Source: Pseudomonas sp. Bc-h (lineage in GTDB: Bacteria; Pseudomonadota; Gammaproteobacteria; Pseudomonadales; Pseudomonadaceae). From it: a stretch of 64,000 nt of DNA. The position numbers were made by a program, and so were the translations under genes. The DNA lies in assembly GCF_002080045.1 (NCBI RefSeq), contig NZ_MUIN01000014.1, positions 101,533 through 165,532 of the forward strand, given 5' to 3'. Shown one piece after another: positions 12,596 through 21,910 of this stretch. Below the pieces are notes generated by a model, which was not told the DNA's origin, did no database searches, and worked only from the letters and a program-made list of their open reading frames with translations. Position 1 is the stretch's first letter, and each line of letters opens with the position of its first letter.

Positions 12596-13138
12596 TTATC
12601 CAGGGATCACCAGCGGCAGCAGCCTGGCGGTATTGCGCGCGTCGCTCAGCGCCCGATGTTGCTGACCGTTGAAATGCATGCCAGCGAGTTGCAATGCGGT
12701 ATTGAGCCCGCAGGGTTTCTGCAACTGCCGCGCCTGGGCGAAACGCTGTTTCAGGTTGATATGCGCCAGGCTGCTTAATTCGCTGCTCAGTTGATGCTGT
12801 TGCCACTGCACCTCGAACTGCTGGCGATCGTAATCGCCCCAACTGACCCAGCCCACCAGCCGCGTACGGTGATGGCTCAACCAGCGCTCGAACTGCGGCC
12901 AGATGGTCGCCAGCGGCGATGCACTGTCGATCTGCGCCTGTTGAATGTGGGTCAATTGTCTGCAGAAGGGCGTCAGCTGCGGTCTGCGTGCCGGGCGCAC
13001 GAGGCGTTCGAAATGATCGATTTCCCGACCATCGGCATTGACCACGCAGGCACCGATTTCAATGATTTCCATTTCTGCCACTGGCCATCCGCCCTCTTCG
13101 GTGGTGGCCTCCAGATCTATCACCAACCAGTGGGGCAT
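12596..13138 (-). CDS. DEDDh-type 3'-5' exonuclease domain protein
   Basis: The 180-residue protein consists of a single exonuclease domain. Exo I has D8 and E10 (VIDLEAT), Exo II is at WGDYDRQQF (about 100-108), and Exo III gives the DEDDh residues H161 and D166 (HRALSDARNT). It resembles the ERI-1/KapD-like exonucleases more than DnaQ, so RNA 3'-end trimming is as likely as a role in DNA. I chose the ATG at 13138 because GGAG lies 6 bases upstream. About 250 bases separate it from the divergent TetR gene. Confidence 0.85.
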   Translation of the reverse strand: MPHWLVIDLEATTEEGGWPVAEMEIIEIGACVVNADGREIDHFERLVRPARRPQLTPFCRQLTHIQQAQIDSASPLATIWPQFERWLSHHRTRLVGWVSWGDYDRQQFEVQWQQHQLSSELSSLAHINLKQRFAQARQLQKPCGLNTALQLAGMHFNGQQHRALSDARNTARLLPLVIPG

Positions 13139-13389
13139 ATCGAACTCCAGTTTCCTAACCCGTAGTGCCGCCATGGAGCGTAGTCACAATCCTGCGACCG
13201 CGTCCAACCTGGCAATAGAACCGTGATCCATGACTGGGACTCGCAAGACCCACGATGGTTTGCCATCGGCCACTGTTTTTCCCGAACGGGTGATGCAAAT
13301 GTTCGGCCGAGCGCTTGCTTGGTCGCACTGCTCGGCATAAATTGCGGCGCGACCAATCGTTTTGTAACCGATATTTTCGGGGGCCTGCT

Positions 13390-14022
13390 GTGGACGAACA
13401 CAAGGACTGGGCAGTGATGCGCGAACTGGTCGCCCGTGGCTTGATGACCGACCCGGACAGTGCCCGAGGCAAAGTGCTGCAAGTCGCGGCGCATCTGTTT
13501 CGGCACAAGGGCTATGAGCGCACCACGGTGCGTGATCTGGCCGCTGCGGCAGGGATTCAGTCGGGCAGCCTGTTTCATCACTTTCGCAGCAAGGACGAGA
13601 TCCTCAGCTCGGTGATGGAGCAGACCGCGATTTACAACACCGAACTGATGCGTGTCGCGTTGGCGCGCACTCAGGATGTGCGCGAGCGTGTGTTGGCCCT
13701 GATACGGTGCGAGTTGCAGTCGATCATGGGCGGTACCGGCGAAGCGATGGCGGTGATGATCTACGAATGGCGTTCCTTGTCGCCGCAAGAACAGGCGAAG
13801 ATCCTGGTACTGCGCGAAGCCTATGAACAGCTTTGGCTGCAAGTGTTGGGGGAGGCCAGGGACAGCGGATTGCTTCAGGGCGATGTGTTCGTCACTCGGC
13901 GTTTCCTGACCGGAGCGTTGTCATGGAGCACCACCTGGTTCCGCGCCGACGGCAGCATGACGCTGGAGCAATTGGCCGATCAGGCGCTGTTACTGCTGCT
14001 CAAGGATCGCGGTCGCGAATAA
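13390..14022 (+). CDS. TetR/AcrR family transcriptional regulator
   Basis: The protein of about 210 residues has a classic TetR helix-turn-helix near the N-terminus (TTVRDLAAAAGIQSGSLFHHFRSKDEIL) and an all-helical C-terminal ligand domain. The start is uncertain: a GTG at 13390 has a weak GGGGG upstream, while an ATG at 13417 has AAGGA about 10 bases before it and gives 201 residues. It lies between a divergent exonuclease gene and a periplasmic binding protein, so its target is not evident. Confidence 0.86.
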   Translation: MDEHKDWAVMRELVARGLMTDPDSARGKVLQVAAHLFRHKGYERTTVRDLAAAAGIQSGSLFHHFRSKDEILSSVMEQTAIYNTELMRVALARTQDVRERVLALIRCELQSIMGGTGEAMAVMIYEWRSLSPQEQAKILVLREAYEQLWLQVLGEARDSGLLQGDVFVTRRFLTGALSWSTTWFRADGSMTLEQLADQALLLLLKDRGRE

Positions 14023-14110
14023 AGCAGGTCTGGAGTTGGTTTGACCGTTGTCTAATTGTGCGCAAACGCATAGCTTACGTACTCCGATTCGCCAGAGGTG
14101 GTTTGTCTTG

Positions 14111-14941
14111 ATGTCTACGCCAGTGCGGATGGCTTTGAAAACGCTGCTGTTGGCAACGACTGTTCTGTGGGCGTGGCAGGCCGGTGCGGCGCAGGTCGTA
14201 CGAATTGGAGCGGCGCATTTTCCGCCATACACCATTCGTCCCGAGCGAGGAGAAGACACAGGGTTGCTGCCACAGATGGTCAGCGCGCTGAACGCCATGC
14301 AGAGCGATTACCGGTTTGAAATGGTGCCGACCTCGATTCCGCGTCGCTTCCGGGATTTCCAGCAGGCGCGTTTTGACATGGCCATTTTCGAGAACCCGGC
14401 ATGGGGCTGGAAGGACATTCCCCATGAGGATGTCGACATGGGTCTGGAAGACGCCGAGATCTTCGTCACCCATCGTCTTCCAGGGCGCACGCAAAACTAC
14501 TTCGATGACTTGCACGGCAAGCGCCTGGCACTGTTCAGCGGGTATCACTACGCGTTCGCCCATTTCAACGCAGACCCGAAACTGCTCGCCGAGAACTACA
14601 ACGCCACGCTGACCTATTCCCACGACAGCAATTTGCTGATGGTGCTGCGCGACCGGGCAGATATTGCGTTGGTGACGCGTTCGTACTTGAGCACCTTCAT
14701 GGCCAGTAACCCTGAAGACGCCGAGCAATTCCTGGTTTCAGACCGCGTGGATCAGGTCTACCGGCACTTTGCGCTGTTGCGCCCCGATGCGCCAATCAGC
14801 GCCGAGCAGTTAGGCGAATTGCTCCAGCAATTGCGTGAGAACGGCCAGATGTTCAAGATCTTCCAGCCGTTTCGAATCGCGGTGACGCCACAGGCCAGCC
14901 ATCACGCAGTGGCGGTGGACGAGAGCGACGGGCGGGATTGA
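14111..14941 (+). CDS. Periplasmic solute-binding protein (amino-acid type)
   Basis: The 276-residue protein has an N-terminal signal peptide (ALKTLLLATTVLWAWQAGAA, cleavage near residue 27) and then a type-2 periplasmic binding fold of the amino-acid family: VVRIGAAHFPPYT, GLLPQMVSALNAM and LADIALVT-like segments. No permease or ATPase gene is adjacent, so it may work with a transporter encoded elsewhere or in sensing. The ATG at 14111 is poorly preceded (AGAGG at about 13 bases). A hairpin terminator follows. Confidence 0.8.
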   Translation: MSTPVRMALKTLLLATTVLWAWQAGAAQVVRIGAAHFPPYTIRPERGEDTGLLPQMVSALNAMQSDYRFEMVPTSIPRRFRDFQQARFDMAIFENPAWGWKDIPHEDVDMGLEDAEIFVTHRLPGRTQNYFDDLHGKRLALFSGYHYAFAHFNADPKLLAENYNATLTYSHDSNLLMVLRDRADIALVTRSYLSTFMASNPEDAEQFLVSDRVDQVYRHFALLRPDAPISAEQLGELLQQLRENGQMFKIFQPFRIAVTPQASHHAVAVDESDGRD

Positions 14942-14948
14942 AGACAGG

Positions 14949-14972
14949 CGGGCGGTGAGTTTCCACCGCCCG
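14949..14972. terminator. Bidirectional hairpin between convergent genes
   Basis: CGGGCGGTG and CACCGCCCG form a perfect 9-bp stem with a 6-base loop between the stops of the binding-protein gene and the DUF2897 gene. T-tracts on either side are short, so termination efficiency is uncertain. Confidence 0.65.
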
Positions 14973-14978
14973 TTGACA

Positions 14979-15146
14979 CTAACGGTCGCGGGCTTCCTTG
15001 GCGTCCATTTCAGCGTTGCGCTCGTGGACGCGCTTGAGTTGTTCTTCGGTCAGGGGCAGTTTTTTCGCTGAATCCTTGAGCATCAGCAAACCACCGACGA
15101 TCGAGCCGATTGCAATTACCAGAATCAACCAGGCATACCAGGGCAT
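14979..15146 (-). CDS. DUF2897 family small membrane protein
   Basis: The 55-residue protein has one N-terminal transmembrane helix (WYAWLILVIAIGSIVGGLLML) and a charged C-terminal tail with the conserved LPLTEEQLKRVHERNAEMDAKE pattern. This matches the DUF2897 family of pseudomonads; the function is unknown. A strong GGAGAGAG ribosome binding site precedes the ATG at 15146. It is monocistronic. Confidence 0.85.
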   Translation of the reverse strand: MPWYAWLILVIAIGSIVGGLLMLKDSAKKLPLTEEQLKRVHERNAEMDAKEARDR

Positions 15147-15273
15147 GGGGCTCTCTCCTTCTTGTGATACCGCTTTGAGCAACGACGCTGCCCAGTGGTT
15201 CCATTGTAGGAGATGCCCGGTACGGGAAGATATCGCCTGTGCGTTCGCTGGGCGCTGGCGTCGTTCATTGTGT

Positions 15274-15339
15274 GTAGCAGCGCGGCTTGCCGGCGGTGAC
15301 GATCTCAACGTCACCGCCGCCGGCAAACCGTGCTGCTAC
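15274..15339. repeat. REP-type palindrome
   Basis: GTAGCAGCGCGGCTTGCCGGC faces CCGGCAAACCGTGCTGCTAC across a loop. It lies between the DUF2897 gene and the end of the ethanolamine permease gene. Confidence 0.9.
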
Positions 15340-15352
15340 GGCGAGGGAGTGC

Positions 15353-16717
15353 TTAAACCCCGGTCAGCATCGAATCGGCTGGAGCTGCCGAGCGCGCACG
15401 CCCGGTCATGGCGAAGTAGATGAAGCCCACCGCCATGAACCCCAGGAAGATCAGGCCGATCAGCGCATTGAACCAGGCCATGGCGATCAGGCAGACCACC
15501 GCCAGCACCAGTGCGATGCCCGGCACGATTGGGTAGCCCGGGGCGCGGAAGGTGCGCTCCAGCAGCGGCTCGGTCTTGCGCAGCTTGAACAGGCTCAACA
15601 TGCTCATGATGTACATGACGATGGCGCCGAACACCGCCATGGTGATCATCGCCGCCGTCAGGGTCATGCCGCTGAGGTTGATCAGGCCATCGCTGTAGAT
15701 CGCCGCGATGCCGATCAGACCTCCGGCGATGATTGCCCGATGCGGCGTCTGGAAGCGCGACAGTTTCGCCAGCGAGGCAGGCAGATAGCCGGCGCGGGCG
15801 AGGGCGAAGAACTGCCGCGAATAGCCGAGGATGATGCCGTGGAAGCTGGCCACCAGCCCGAACAGCCCGATCCACACCAGCATGTGCAGCCAGCCGGAGC
15901 TTTCGCCGACCACTGCTTTCATCGCCTGGGGCAGCGGGTCGTTGATGTTCGACAGGGCTTTCCAGTCACCGACGCCGCCCGCGAAGAACATCACCCCCAT
16001 CGCCAGCAATACCAGTGTGATGATGCCGCTGATGTAGGCCTTGGGAATCGTGCGTTTGGGGTCCTTGGCTTCTTCGGCTGCCATGGCAGCGCCTTCAATC
16101 GCCAGGAAAAACCAGATCGCGAAGGGAATGGCCGCGAACATCCCGGCAATCGCCGGGGCACCAAAGGTGTCGGAACCGGCCCAGCCGTTGAGCGCGAAGT
16201 TGCTGAAGCTGAACGCAGGCGCCACCACGCCCATGAACACCAACAGTTCCAGCACCGCCAGTACGCAGACCACCAGCTCGAAGGTCGCGGCGAGTTTCAC
16301 GCCGAGGATATTGAGCGTCATGAATACGATGTAAGCGCCGACCGCAGCATGTTTGGGGTCCAGTGCCGGGAATTGCACATTCAGATAGGCGCCGATTGCC
16401 AGAGCGATGGCCGGTGGCGCGAAGACGAATTCGATCAGCGTGGCGAGGCCGGCGATCAATCCACCTTTTTCACCGAACGCTCGACGGCTGTAGGCGAACG
16501 GCCCGCCCGCATGGGGAATGGCGGTGGTCAGTTCGGTGAAACTGAAGATGAAACAGGTGTACATCGCCGCGACCATCAGCGACGTCAGCAAAAAGCCCAG
16601 TGTCCCGGCCACACCCCAGCCGTAACTCCAGCCGAAATACTCACCGGAAATCACCAGACCGACGGCGATCCCCCACAAATGCAGCGTGCCCAGCGTGGGC
16701 TTCAGTTGCGTATTCAT
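15353..16717 (-). CDS. eat: Ethanolamine permease (APC superfamily)
   Basis: The 454-residue inner-membrane protein has about 12 transmembrane helices. The N-terminus (LWGIAVGLVISGEYFGWSYGW), the TELTTAIPHAGGPFAYSRRAFG stretch and IPFAIWFFLAIEGAAMAAEEAKDP fit the ethanolamine permease group of the amino acid-polyamine-organocation superfamily. It would import ethanolamine for use as carbon or nitrogen source. The ammonia-lyase genes (eutBC) are not adjacent. Identification rests on overall similarity; another amine substrate is possible. Confidence 0.88.
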   Translation of the reverse strand: MNTQLKPTLGTLHLWGIAVGLVISGEYFGWSYGWGVAGTLGFLLTSLMVAAMYTCFIFSFTELTTAIPHAGGPFAYSRRAFGEKGGLIAGLATLIEFVFAPPAIALAIGAYLNVQFPALDPKHAAVGAYIVFMTLNILGVKLAATFELVVCVLAVLELLVFMGVVAPAFSFSNFALNGWAGSDTFGAPAIAGMFAAIPFAIWFFLAIEGAAMAAEEAKDPKRTIPKAYISGIITLVLLAMGVMFFAGGVGDWKALSNINDPLPQAMKAVVGESSGWLHMLVWIGLFGLVASFHGIILGYSRQFFALARAGYLPASLAKLSRFQTPHRAIIAGGLIGIAAIYSDGLINLSGMTLTAAMITMAVFGAIVMYIMSMLSLFKLRKTEPLLERTFRAPGYPIVPGIALVLAVVCLIAMAWFNALIGLIFLGFMAVGFIYFAMTGRARSAAPADSMLTGV

Positions 16718-17135
16718 GCGTCACTCCCTGGATTGATTGGATCATCGGGAGGGAGCGCGCTGCAGTGGTCGTGCCAGTAGCCGGCAGGTGGGTCGCAATA
16801 TCTGGAAAAGGGTCGTGCACAGGACGCTTTTTCGGCGAACTGGAGGTGAACACGCGCGATTTCAGCGCATGTAGCTGAGTGAAGACGCAGAATGTGGCAC
16901 GGCAGACGCTGACGCTTTTGCAGGGTGGAGCTTGCTCGCGAATGCAAAACGGCAGTCGGCAGACAGGTGAGGCAGACGGGATTCGCGAGCAAGCTCCCTC
17001 CCACCAGTTGATGCATGGCGTAAAAGCTGCGCTGAGTTATGGAAAGGCTTTGAGCATTTACCGATCACCGGGTCCCGTCTGACGGCAGGTTCGGCTACAA
17101 TGCGCGCCGATTTCGACTTGCCAGAGAACCCGCTC
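16718..17135. other. Intergenic region with a long inverted repeat, upstream of pyrF
   Basis: About 420 bases without a gene between the divergent eat and pyrF. A perfect 17-bp inverted repeat, GGAGCTTGCTCGCGAAT (16927-16943) and its complement (16981-16997), lies in it. A second copy of this family is at 40673-40747. Promoters for both flanking genes should be here, but I recognise no operator. Confidence 0.7.
16927..16997. repeat. Inverted repeat of the GAGCTTGCTCGCGA family
   Basis: Two perfect 17-bp arms are separated by 37 bases. The arm core GAGCTTGCTCGCGA recurs as 18-bp arms at 40673-40690 and 40730-40747. It is unrelated to the REP family and probably another dispersed intergenic palindrome. 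Confidence 0.85.
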
Positions 17136-17834
17136 ATGTCCGCCTGCCAGACCCCCATCATCGTCGCCCTGGATTTCCCGACCCGCGAAGCCGCGTTGAA
17201 ACTGGCCGATCAGCTGGACCCCAAGCTGTGCCGGGTCAAGGTTGGCAAGGAGCTGTTCACCAGCAGCGCATCGGGCATTGTCGAAACCCTGAATGACAAG
17301 GGCTTCGAAGTATTCCTGGACCTCAAATTCCACGACATCCCCAACACCACGGCGATGGCGGTCAAGGCCGCCGCCGAGATGGGCGTATGGATGGTCAACG
17401 TGCACTGCTCCGGTGGTCTGCGCATGATGGCGGCCTGTCGCGATGTGCTGGATCAGCGCTCGGGGCCAAAGCCGTTGCTGATCGGCGTGACCGTTTTGAC
17501 CAGCATGGAGCGCGAGGATCTGGCGGCGATCGGCCTGGATATCGAACCGCAGGAGCAGGTGCTGCGTCTGGCAGCTCTGGCGCAAAAAGCCGGTATGGAC
17601 GGGCTGGTGTGTTCGGCACTGGAAGCCCAGGCGCTGAAAACCGCGCATCCGTCGCTGCAACTGGTGACCCCGGGGATTCGTCCGGCGGGCAGTGCCCAGG
17701 ATGACCAACGCCGGATTCTGACGCCGCGTCAGGCGCTGGATGCAGGTTCCGATTATCTGGTCATCGGCCGTCCGATCAGCCAGGCCGCCGATCCGGCGAA
17801 GGCATTGGCGGCAGTGGTTGCCGAGTTGGCTTAA
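17136..17834 (+). CDS. pyrF: Orotidine 5'-phosphate decarboxylase PyrF
   Basis: The 232-residue TIM-barrel enzyme makes UMP, the last step of pyrimidine synthesis. The catalytic tetrad region is intact: FLDLKFHDIPNT gives D62, K64 and D67, with K38 (VKVGKE) before it. The C-terminal phosphate site has TPGIRP and DYLVIGRPIS. I chose the ATG at 17136 because it gives the usual N-terminus (TPIIVALDFP). The gene is monocistronic and followed by a REP. Confidence 0.96.
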   Translation: MSACQTPIIVALDFPTREAALKLADQLDPKLCRVKVGKELFTSSASGIVETLNDKGFEVFLDLKFHDIPNTTAMAVKAAAEMGVWMVNVHCSGGLRMMAACRDVLDQRSGPKPLLIGVTVLTSMEREDLAAIGLDIEPQEQVLRLAALAQKAGMDGLVCSALEAQALKTAHPSLQLVTPGIRPAGSAQDDQRRILTPRQALDAGSDYLVIGRPISQAADPAKALAAVVAELA

Positions 17835-17852
17835 ACCCTCGGTCGGGATTGT

Positions 17853-17909
17853 GTAGCGGCACGGCTTGCCGGCGGATTTGAAATCGCCACCGCCGGCAAG
17901 CCGTGCTAG
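17853..17909. repeat. REP-type palindrome
   Basis: GTAGCGGCACGGCTTGCCGGC faces GCCGGCAAGCCGTGCTA. It lies between the convergent pyrF and glycerophosphodiesterase genes. Confidence 0.88.
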
Positions 17910-17926
17910 AGGTCGATGCGAATCTG

Positions 17927-19054
17927 TCAGTACCCGATGCGCTTCAGGATCGATTCCAGGCTCTCTTTCGAGGGCCGACCGTAGAACTTCAACAGTTCCG
18001 AAGCCCGGTTGGTGAAGAATCCGTCTACCCCATTCGCGCTGATTGCCTTGAAGTCCACTGCGTCGTCGACGGTGTACGGGTGAATGATCAACCCGCGTTC
18101 GTGGGCCATTTTGTTCATCCATGGCTGCACCAGATCCATGTAGCTCTGGTCGCCGCCGTTCTTCAAGGCTGACGCAGGGCCGGTGCCAATCGCGCCGTGG
18201 GCCTTGGCCCAATCCATCCAGGCAGCGAACTCTTCCTTCGATTTCACTTTTTGCGACGCATAGAAGCTCGCCTTGTCCTTGGCGCCGGAGTCCTTGAAGG
18301 TCACGTCCGACGCGGCGGCGATGGAGCCATCACCCAGCCACAGCAGCAGAATCTTCGGCGTGTTCGGCATGGCCTTCTGCAGCAGGTCCAGGCTTGGTTT
18401 TTCGAAGGTCTGCAAAATCACCCGGCCCGGCATATGGGCGACGTTGACGTGACCTTTGTCCGCCGCTGGGCGCTGGCTCAGCCAACCGCGTTGTTCCAGT
18501 TTCTTCTTCAGGTCTTCTTCGATGCCGGGAAACTGCGCCGGTACTTTGGTTTCGATGTACAGGCCGGGCTTGTTCTTGCCGCCTTCGGCGATGTCGATCA
18601 CCTCATCCAGCGTGAGAATCTTCAGCCCGGCGTAACTGGCGCGGGCCCGATCCGGATGGGCCTTGTTGAACCAGGAGCCAGCGTCCAGACGCTTGATCTC
18701 TTCCAGCGTGAAACTGCTCAGCGGGTCCTTCACCCGGTTCGGATAGACCTCGGCGACGTTGGTGGTGCGTTCCAGCGTGTCATCGTGCAAGGCGATCAGC
18801 ACACCGTCCTTGGTCCGCTGAATGTCCATTTCGAGGTAATCGGCGCCCAACTCGCGGGCCAGGGTATAGGAAGGTACGGTTTCTTCCGGGGCATTGAATG
18901 ACGCGCCGCGATGGGCGATGACCGCAGGCCACGGGATACCCGCCTTCGCCGCCAAGGCCTTGCCTGGCTCATTGGCCGCTAGCGCCAATCCCGACGACAA
19001 CATGACACCGGCCAGTGCGGCGGTACCCAGGGTTCTGGAAATTCCTTTGAGCAT
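17927..19054 (-). CDS. glpQ: Periplasmic glycerophosphodiester phosphodiesterase
   Basis: The 375-residue protein has a signal peptide (about 1-26, ending SGLALAA) and a GDPD TIM barrel. The catalytic and metal residues are visible: H48-R-G, E58, E75 and D77 (LEMDIQ), and H90 (ALHDDTLERTTN). It hydrolyses deacylated phospholipids to glycerol 3-phosphate and an alcohol. The start at 19054 follows AAGGAACG. The C-terminal part (GVDGFFTNRASELLKF) fits the family. The gene is monocistronic, so coupling to a glycerol-phosphate transporter cannot be shown. Confidence 0.92.
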   Translation of the reverse strand: MLKGISRTLGTAALAGVMLSSGLALAANEPGKALAAKAGIPWPAVIAHRGASFNAPEETVPSYTLARELGADYLEMDIQRTKDGVLIALHDDTLERTTNVAEVYPNRVKDPLSSFTLEEIKRLDAGSWFNKAHPDRARASYAGLKILTLDEVIDIAEGGKNKPGLYIETKVPAQFPGIEEDLKKKLEQRGWLSQRPAADKGHVNVAHMPGRVILQTFEKPSLDLLQKAMPNTPKILLLWLGDGSIAAASDVTFKDSGAKDKASFYASQKVKSKEEFAAWMDWAKAHGAIGTGPASALKNGGDQSYMDLVQPWMNKMAHERGLIIHPYTVDDAVDFKAISANGVDGFFTNRASELLKFYGRPSKESLESILKRIGY

Positions 19055-19354
19055 GTGCTGACGTTCCTTTTGTGCATGATTCATTCATGAAGCGGTGTAG
19101 GCCACCGCAGCGCGTCTCGGGCTGTTTGCCGCTACTGTTTGTCCAGGCGCTTCGCTCAGACCATAAACAGCAAGGTCCGGTGTGGGCAACCTGCTTGTCG
19201 TGTCTGGGAAAAAACCGTCGTTATACGGGCCGCTGTAATCCGTGGATGGCTGAAACCTGTGCGTTTGGGCACTATGACTGCCAGTTTCGTCGGCTTTCAT
19301 GACGCTAAATCGTCCAGTGCGTGAACGTTTCATTTGGCAGGTGGCTTTTTTCGT
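19055..19354. other. Intergenic region between glpQ and the diguanylate cyclase
   Basis: About 300 bases between divergent genes. It has no convincing small gene, RNA or palindrome. Promoters for both genes must lie here but are not distinct to the eye. Confidence 0.5.
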
Positions 19355-20713
19355 ATGGAAACAAACACATACGCGGCGCTGGTGGGATTTGTCGACATGC
19401 TGCTGGATGCCATCTGCGTGGTCGACGCAGAAGGCCGTTACGTTTTTGTCAGTGCAGCCTGCGAGCGGATCTTCGGTTACCTTCCTCACGAGTTGATCGG
19501 CCGCAAGATGATCGAGCTGGTGCACCCCGACGATCGTGAACGCACGCTCGCCGCAGCCAGCGAGATCATGGCGGGGCAGCCCAACCACGGCTTTGAAAAC
19601 CGCTACATACGCAAGGACGGCCGCGTGGTGCACATTATGTGGTCGGCGCGCTGGTCGGAGGTCGACAACCTGCGCATCGCCGTGGCGCGGGACATCACCG
19701 AACGCAAACGCTCCGAGTCGATCCGCGCCGCGTTGTTCCAGATTTCCGAAGCGGCGCACGTCGCCAGCGATCTACCGGCTTTGTTCAAGGACATCCATGG
19801 CGTCATCGGCGATCTGCTACCCGCGCGTAATTTCTTCGTCGCCCTGCGCGACAAGTACAGCGGTCTGGTGAATTTCCCCTATCACGTCGACGACCTGGAC
19901 CCGACTCTGCAACAGCCGATGGCCGATGCGCTGGCAACCGAGGTAGTAGGCACGGGGAGGACGCTGCTGCTGGCGCCGGTCGCTGGGCAAACGGGCACCG
20001 CTCACTCGCTGCCCGAATACCTCAAGAAGCTGCAGGGCGATGACCGATTGTCCTGGCTGGCCGCGCCTCTGGAAACACAACACGGGATCATCGGGGCGTT
20101 GCTGGTCAAGAGTCATCCGGATTGCCCGCCCTATGGCGAGCGGGACAAGGAGCTGCTGCAGTTCGTCTCCACTCAGGTCGCAGCGGCCATCGAGCGCAAA
20201 CAACTGTACGACCGCCTCAAGAGCATGGCCCAGTACGACCAGTTGACCCAGTTGCCCAATCGCATGCTGTTGCAGGAGCGCCTGCAGCAATCGCTGGAGC
20301 GGGCAAGAGCCAGCAAGGGGCGGCTGGCGTTGCTCTATCTGGATCTGGACAAATTCAAGCAGGTGAACGATACCCTCGGCCACGCCGCAGGCGATCTGCT
20401 GTTGCAGGAAGTCGCCCATCGCCTCAAACAGTGCGTGCGCGAAACAGACACCGTGGCGCGCATTGGCGGCGACGAATTCGTGATCCTGCTGGACCGTGTC
20501 AACAATCCCGACGACTCAGGCAAGGTCGCGGAAAAAATCTGCAAGGCACTCAACGTACCCATGGTCCTCAAGGGCCACGACTGGCAGATCCTGCCGAGCA
20601 TCGGCATCGCCAACTACCCGGAAAACGCCACCGAGCTCAGCCAGCTGTTTCGCCACGCCGACGAGGCGATGTACAGCGCGAAGAAAAGCGGGGGGAATCG
20701 GTTTCATGGGTGA
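19355..20713 (+). CDS. PAS-GAF-GGDEF diguanylate cyclase
   Basis: The 452-residue cytoplasmic protein has a PAS domain (about 12-115, ending in ARDITERKR), a GAF-type domain (about 130-285) and a C-terminal GGDEF domain. The active site GGDEF is intact at 371-375, and an inhibitory site RETD lies five residues before it (362-365), so the enzyme is probably active and feedback-controlled by c-di-GMP. No transmembrane segment or EAL domain is present. The ATG at 19355 follows AGGTGG; an in-frame TTG seven codons upstream is less likely. c-di-GMP often controls exopolysaccharide, but no direct link to the locus at 43-62 kb can be shown. Confidence 0.92.
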   Translation: METNTYAALVGFVDMLLDAICVVDAEGRYVFVSAACERIFGYLPHELIGRKMIELVHPDDRERTLAAASEIMAGQPNHGFENRYIRKDGRVVHIMWSARWSEVDNLRIAVARDITERKRSESIRAALFQISEAAHVASDLPALFKDIHGVIGDLLPARNFFVALRDKYSGLVNFPYHVDDLDPTLQQPMADALATEVVGTGRTLLLAPVAGQTGTAHSLPEYLKKLQGDDRLSWLAAPLETQHGIIGALLVKSHPDCPPYGERDKELLQFVSTQVAAAIERKQLYDRLKSMAQYDQLTQLPNRMLLQERLQQSLERARASKGRLALLYLDLDKFKQVNDTLGHAAGDLLLQEVAHRLKQCVRETDTVARIGGDEFVILLDRVNNPDDSGKVAEKICKALNVPMVLKGHDWQILPSIGIANYPENATELSQLFRHADEAMYSAKKSGGNRFHG

Positions 20714-20845
20714 TGGGGGGGGCTCGGGTCATACGCGCCTGCCTTTTTGATGAATTCCTTGATCCAGTTTCATCTTGCGCCCCTGCACAACCGCTCTAAC
20801 TCGCGCTACTGTCTGTCCCATCGAATTTTGCGCGATGGAGTGATG

Positions 20846-21781
20846 ATGACGAAGACGGTGCTGGTGTTGGTTGAAAGCGTGAACGAGTACTTGCCGATTC
20901 TGGAGGACAGCGGCTTTCGGCTGATTCTGGCGCCGACGCCGGCCACGCGGGCGGAGGCGGTGGCGACTCGTGGGGGTGAGATCGACGCAGTGTTGACCCG
21001 TGGACCGTTGGGGCTCACCGCCGCCGAGATCGGCGCGCTGCCGAAGCTGGGGATCATTTGCGTAATCGGCGCCGGTTACGAGCAGGTGGATCTGCTGGCG
21101 GCAGAAGCGCGGGGGATTACCGTCACCAACGGTGCGGGCGTCAATGCGCCGAGCGTCGCCGATCATACGATGGCCTTGCTGTTGTCGCTGGTGCGCGACA
21201 TTCCTCAGGCGGATGCGTCGGTGCGCCGCAGCGAGTGGCGCAAGGTGACGCGGCCGTCGTTCGCCAACAAACGCATTGGCATTCTGGGGCTGGGCGCGGT
21301 GGGGATGGCGATTGCCAAACGCGCTCAGGGCTTCGACATGCAGATCAATTACCACAGCCGTAATCCGCGCCCGGATGTTGACTACCACTATTGCGCAACG
21401 CCCTTGGCGCTGGCCGCCGAATCCGATTTCCTGATCGTGGCGACTCCCGGTGGCGCCGGTACCCGGCACCTGATTGACAAAGCCGCCATCGAGGCATTGG
21501 GGGAGGAGGGATTCCTCGTCAATATCGCTCGCGCCAGCGTGGTCGATACCGATGCGTTGATCGATGCCTTGCAGCACGGCCGCCTGGCTGGCGCGGCGCT
21601 GGATGTGTTTGACGATGAGCCGCAAGTGCCTGACGCCTTTAAAACCCTGAATAACGTGGTGCTGACGCCGCACGTCGCGGGCCTGTCGCCGGAAGCGTCG
21701 CGAGGCACGGTGCAGATGGTCGCGGACAACCTGCTGGCGTTTTATGCAGGCAAACCGGTATTGACCCCTGTGCACAGTTAA
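20846..21781 (+). CDS. D-isomer-specific 2-hydroxyacid dehydrogenase
   Basis: The 311-residue enzyme reduces a 2-oxoacid, probably glyoxylate or hydroxypyruvate, with NAD(P)H. The nucleotide-binding GLGAVG lies at 148-153, followed by NYHSRNPR, which has basic residues where NADPH-preferring enzymes have them. The catalytic triad is R229 (NIARAS), E258 (DDEP) and H276 (TPHVAG). I prefer the second of two adjacent ATG codons because GGAG then lies 5 bases upstream. The gene stands alone and is followed by a REP. The exact substrate is uncertain. Confidence 0.88.
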   Translation: MTKTVLVLVESVNEYLPILEDSGFRLILAPTPATRAEAVATRGGEIDAVLTRGPLGLTAAEIGALPKLGIICVIGAGYEQVDLLAAEARGITVTNGAGVNAPSVADHTMALLLSLVRDIPQADASVRRSEWRKVTRPSFANKRIGILGLGAVGMAIAKRAQGFDMQINYHSRNPRPDVDYHYCATPLALAAESDFLIVATPGGAGTRHLIDKAAIEALGEEGFLVNIARASVVDTDALIDALQHGRLAGAALDVFDDEPQVPDAFKTLNNVVLTPHVAGLSPEASRGTVQMVADNLLAFYAGKPVLTPVHS

Positions 21782-21788
21782 ACAGCCC

Positions 21789-21854
21789 GTAGCAGCACGA
21801 CTTGCCGGCGGAAGCGATTTGAAGAGCGTCACCGCCGGCAAGCCGGACTGCTAC
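21789..21854. repeat. REP-type palindrome
   Basis: GTAGCAGCACGACTTGCCGGC faces GCCGGCAAGCCGGACTGCTAC. It lies between two co-directional oxidoreductase genes. Confidence 0.88.
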
Positions 21855-21910
21855 AGGACTGTGTTTCAAACATTCGGATGTATCGCCCTCTAACAAAAAA
21901 GGAATCGCTC

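Noticed and set aside
15287..16780. A 497-codon open frame opposite the ethanolamine permease gene
   Set aside because: Antisense shadow with Gln/His-rich composition; the permease on the minus strand is certain.
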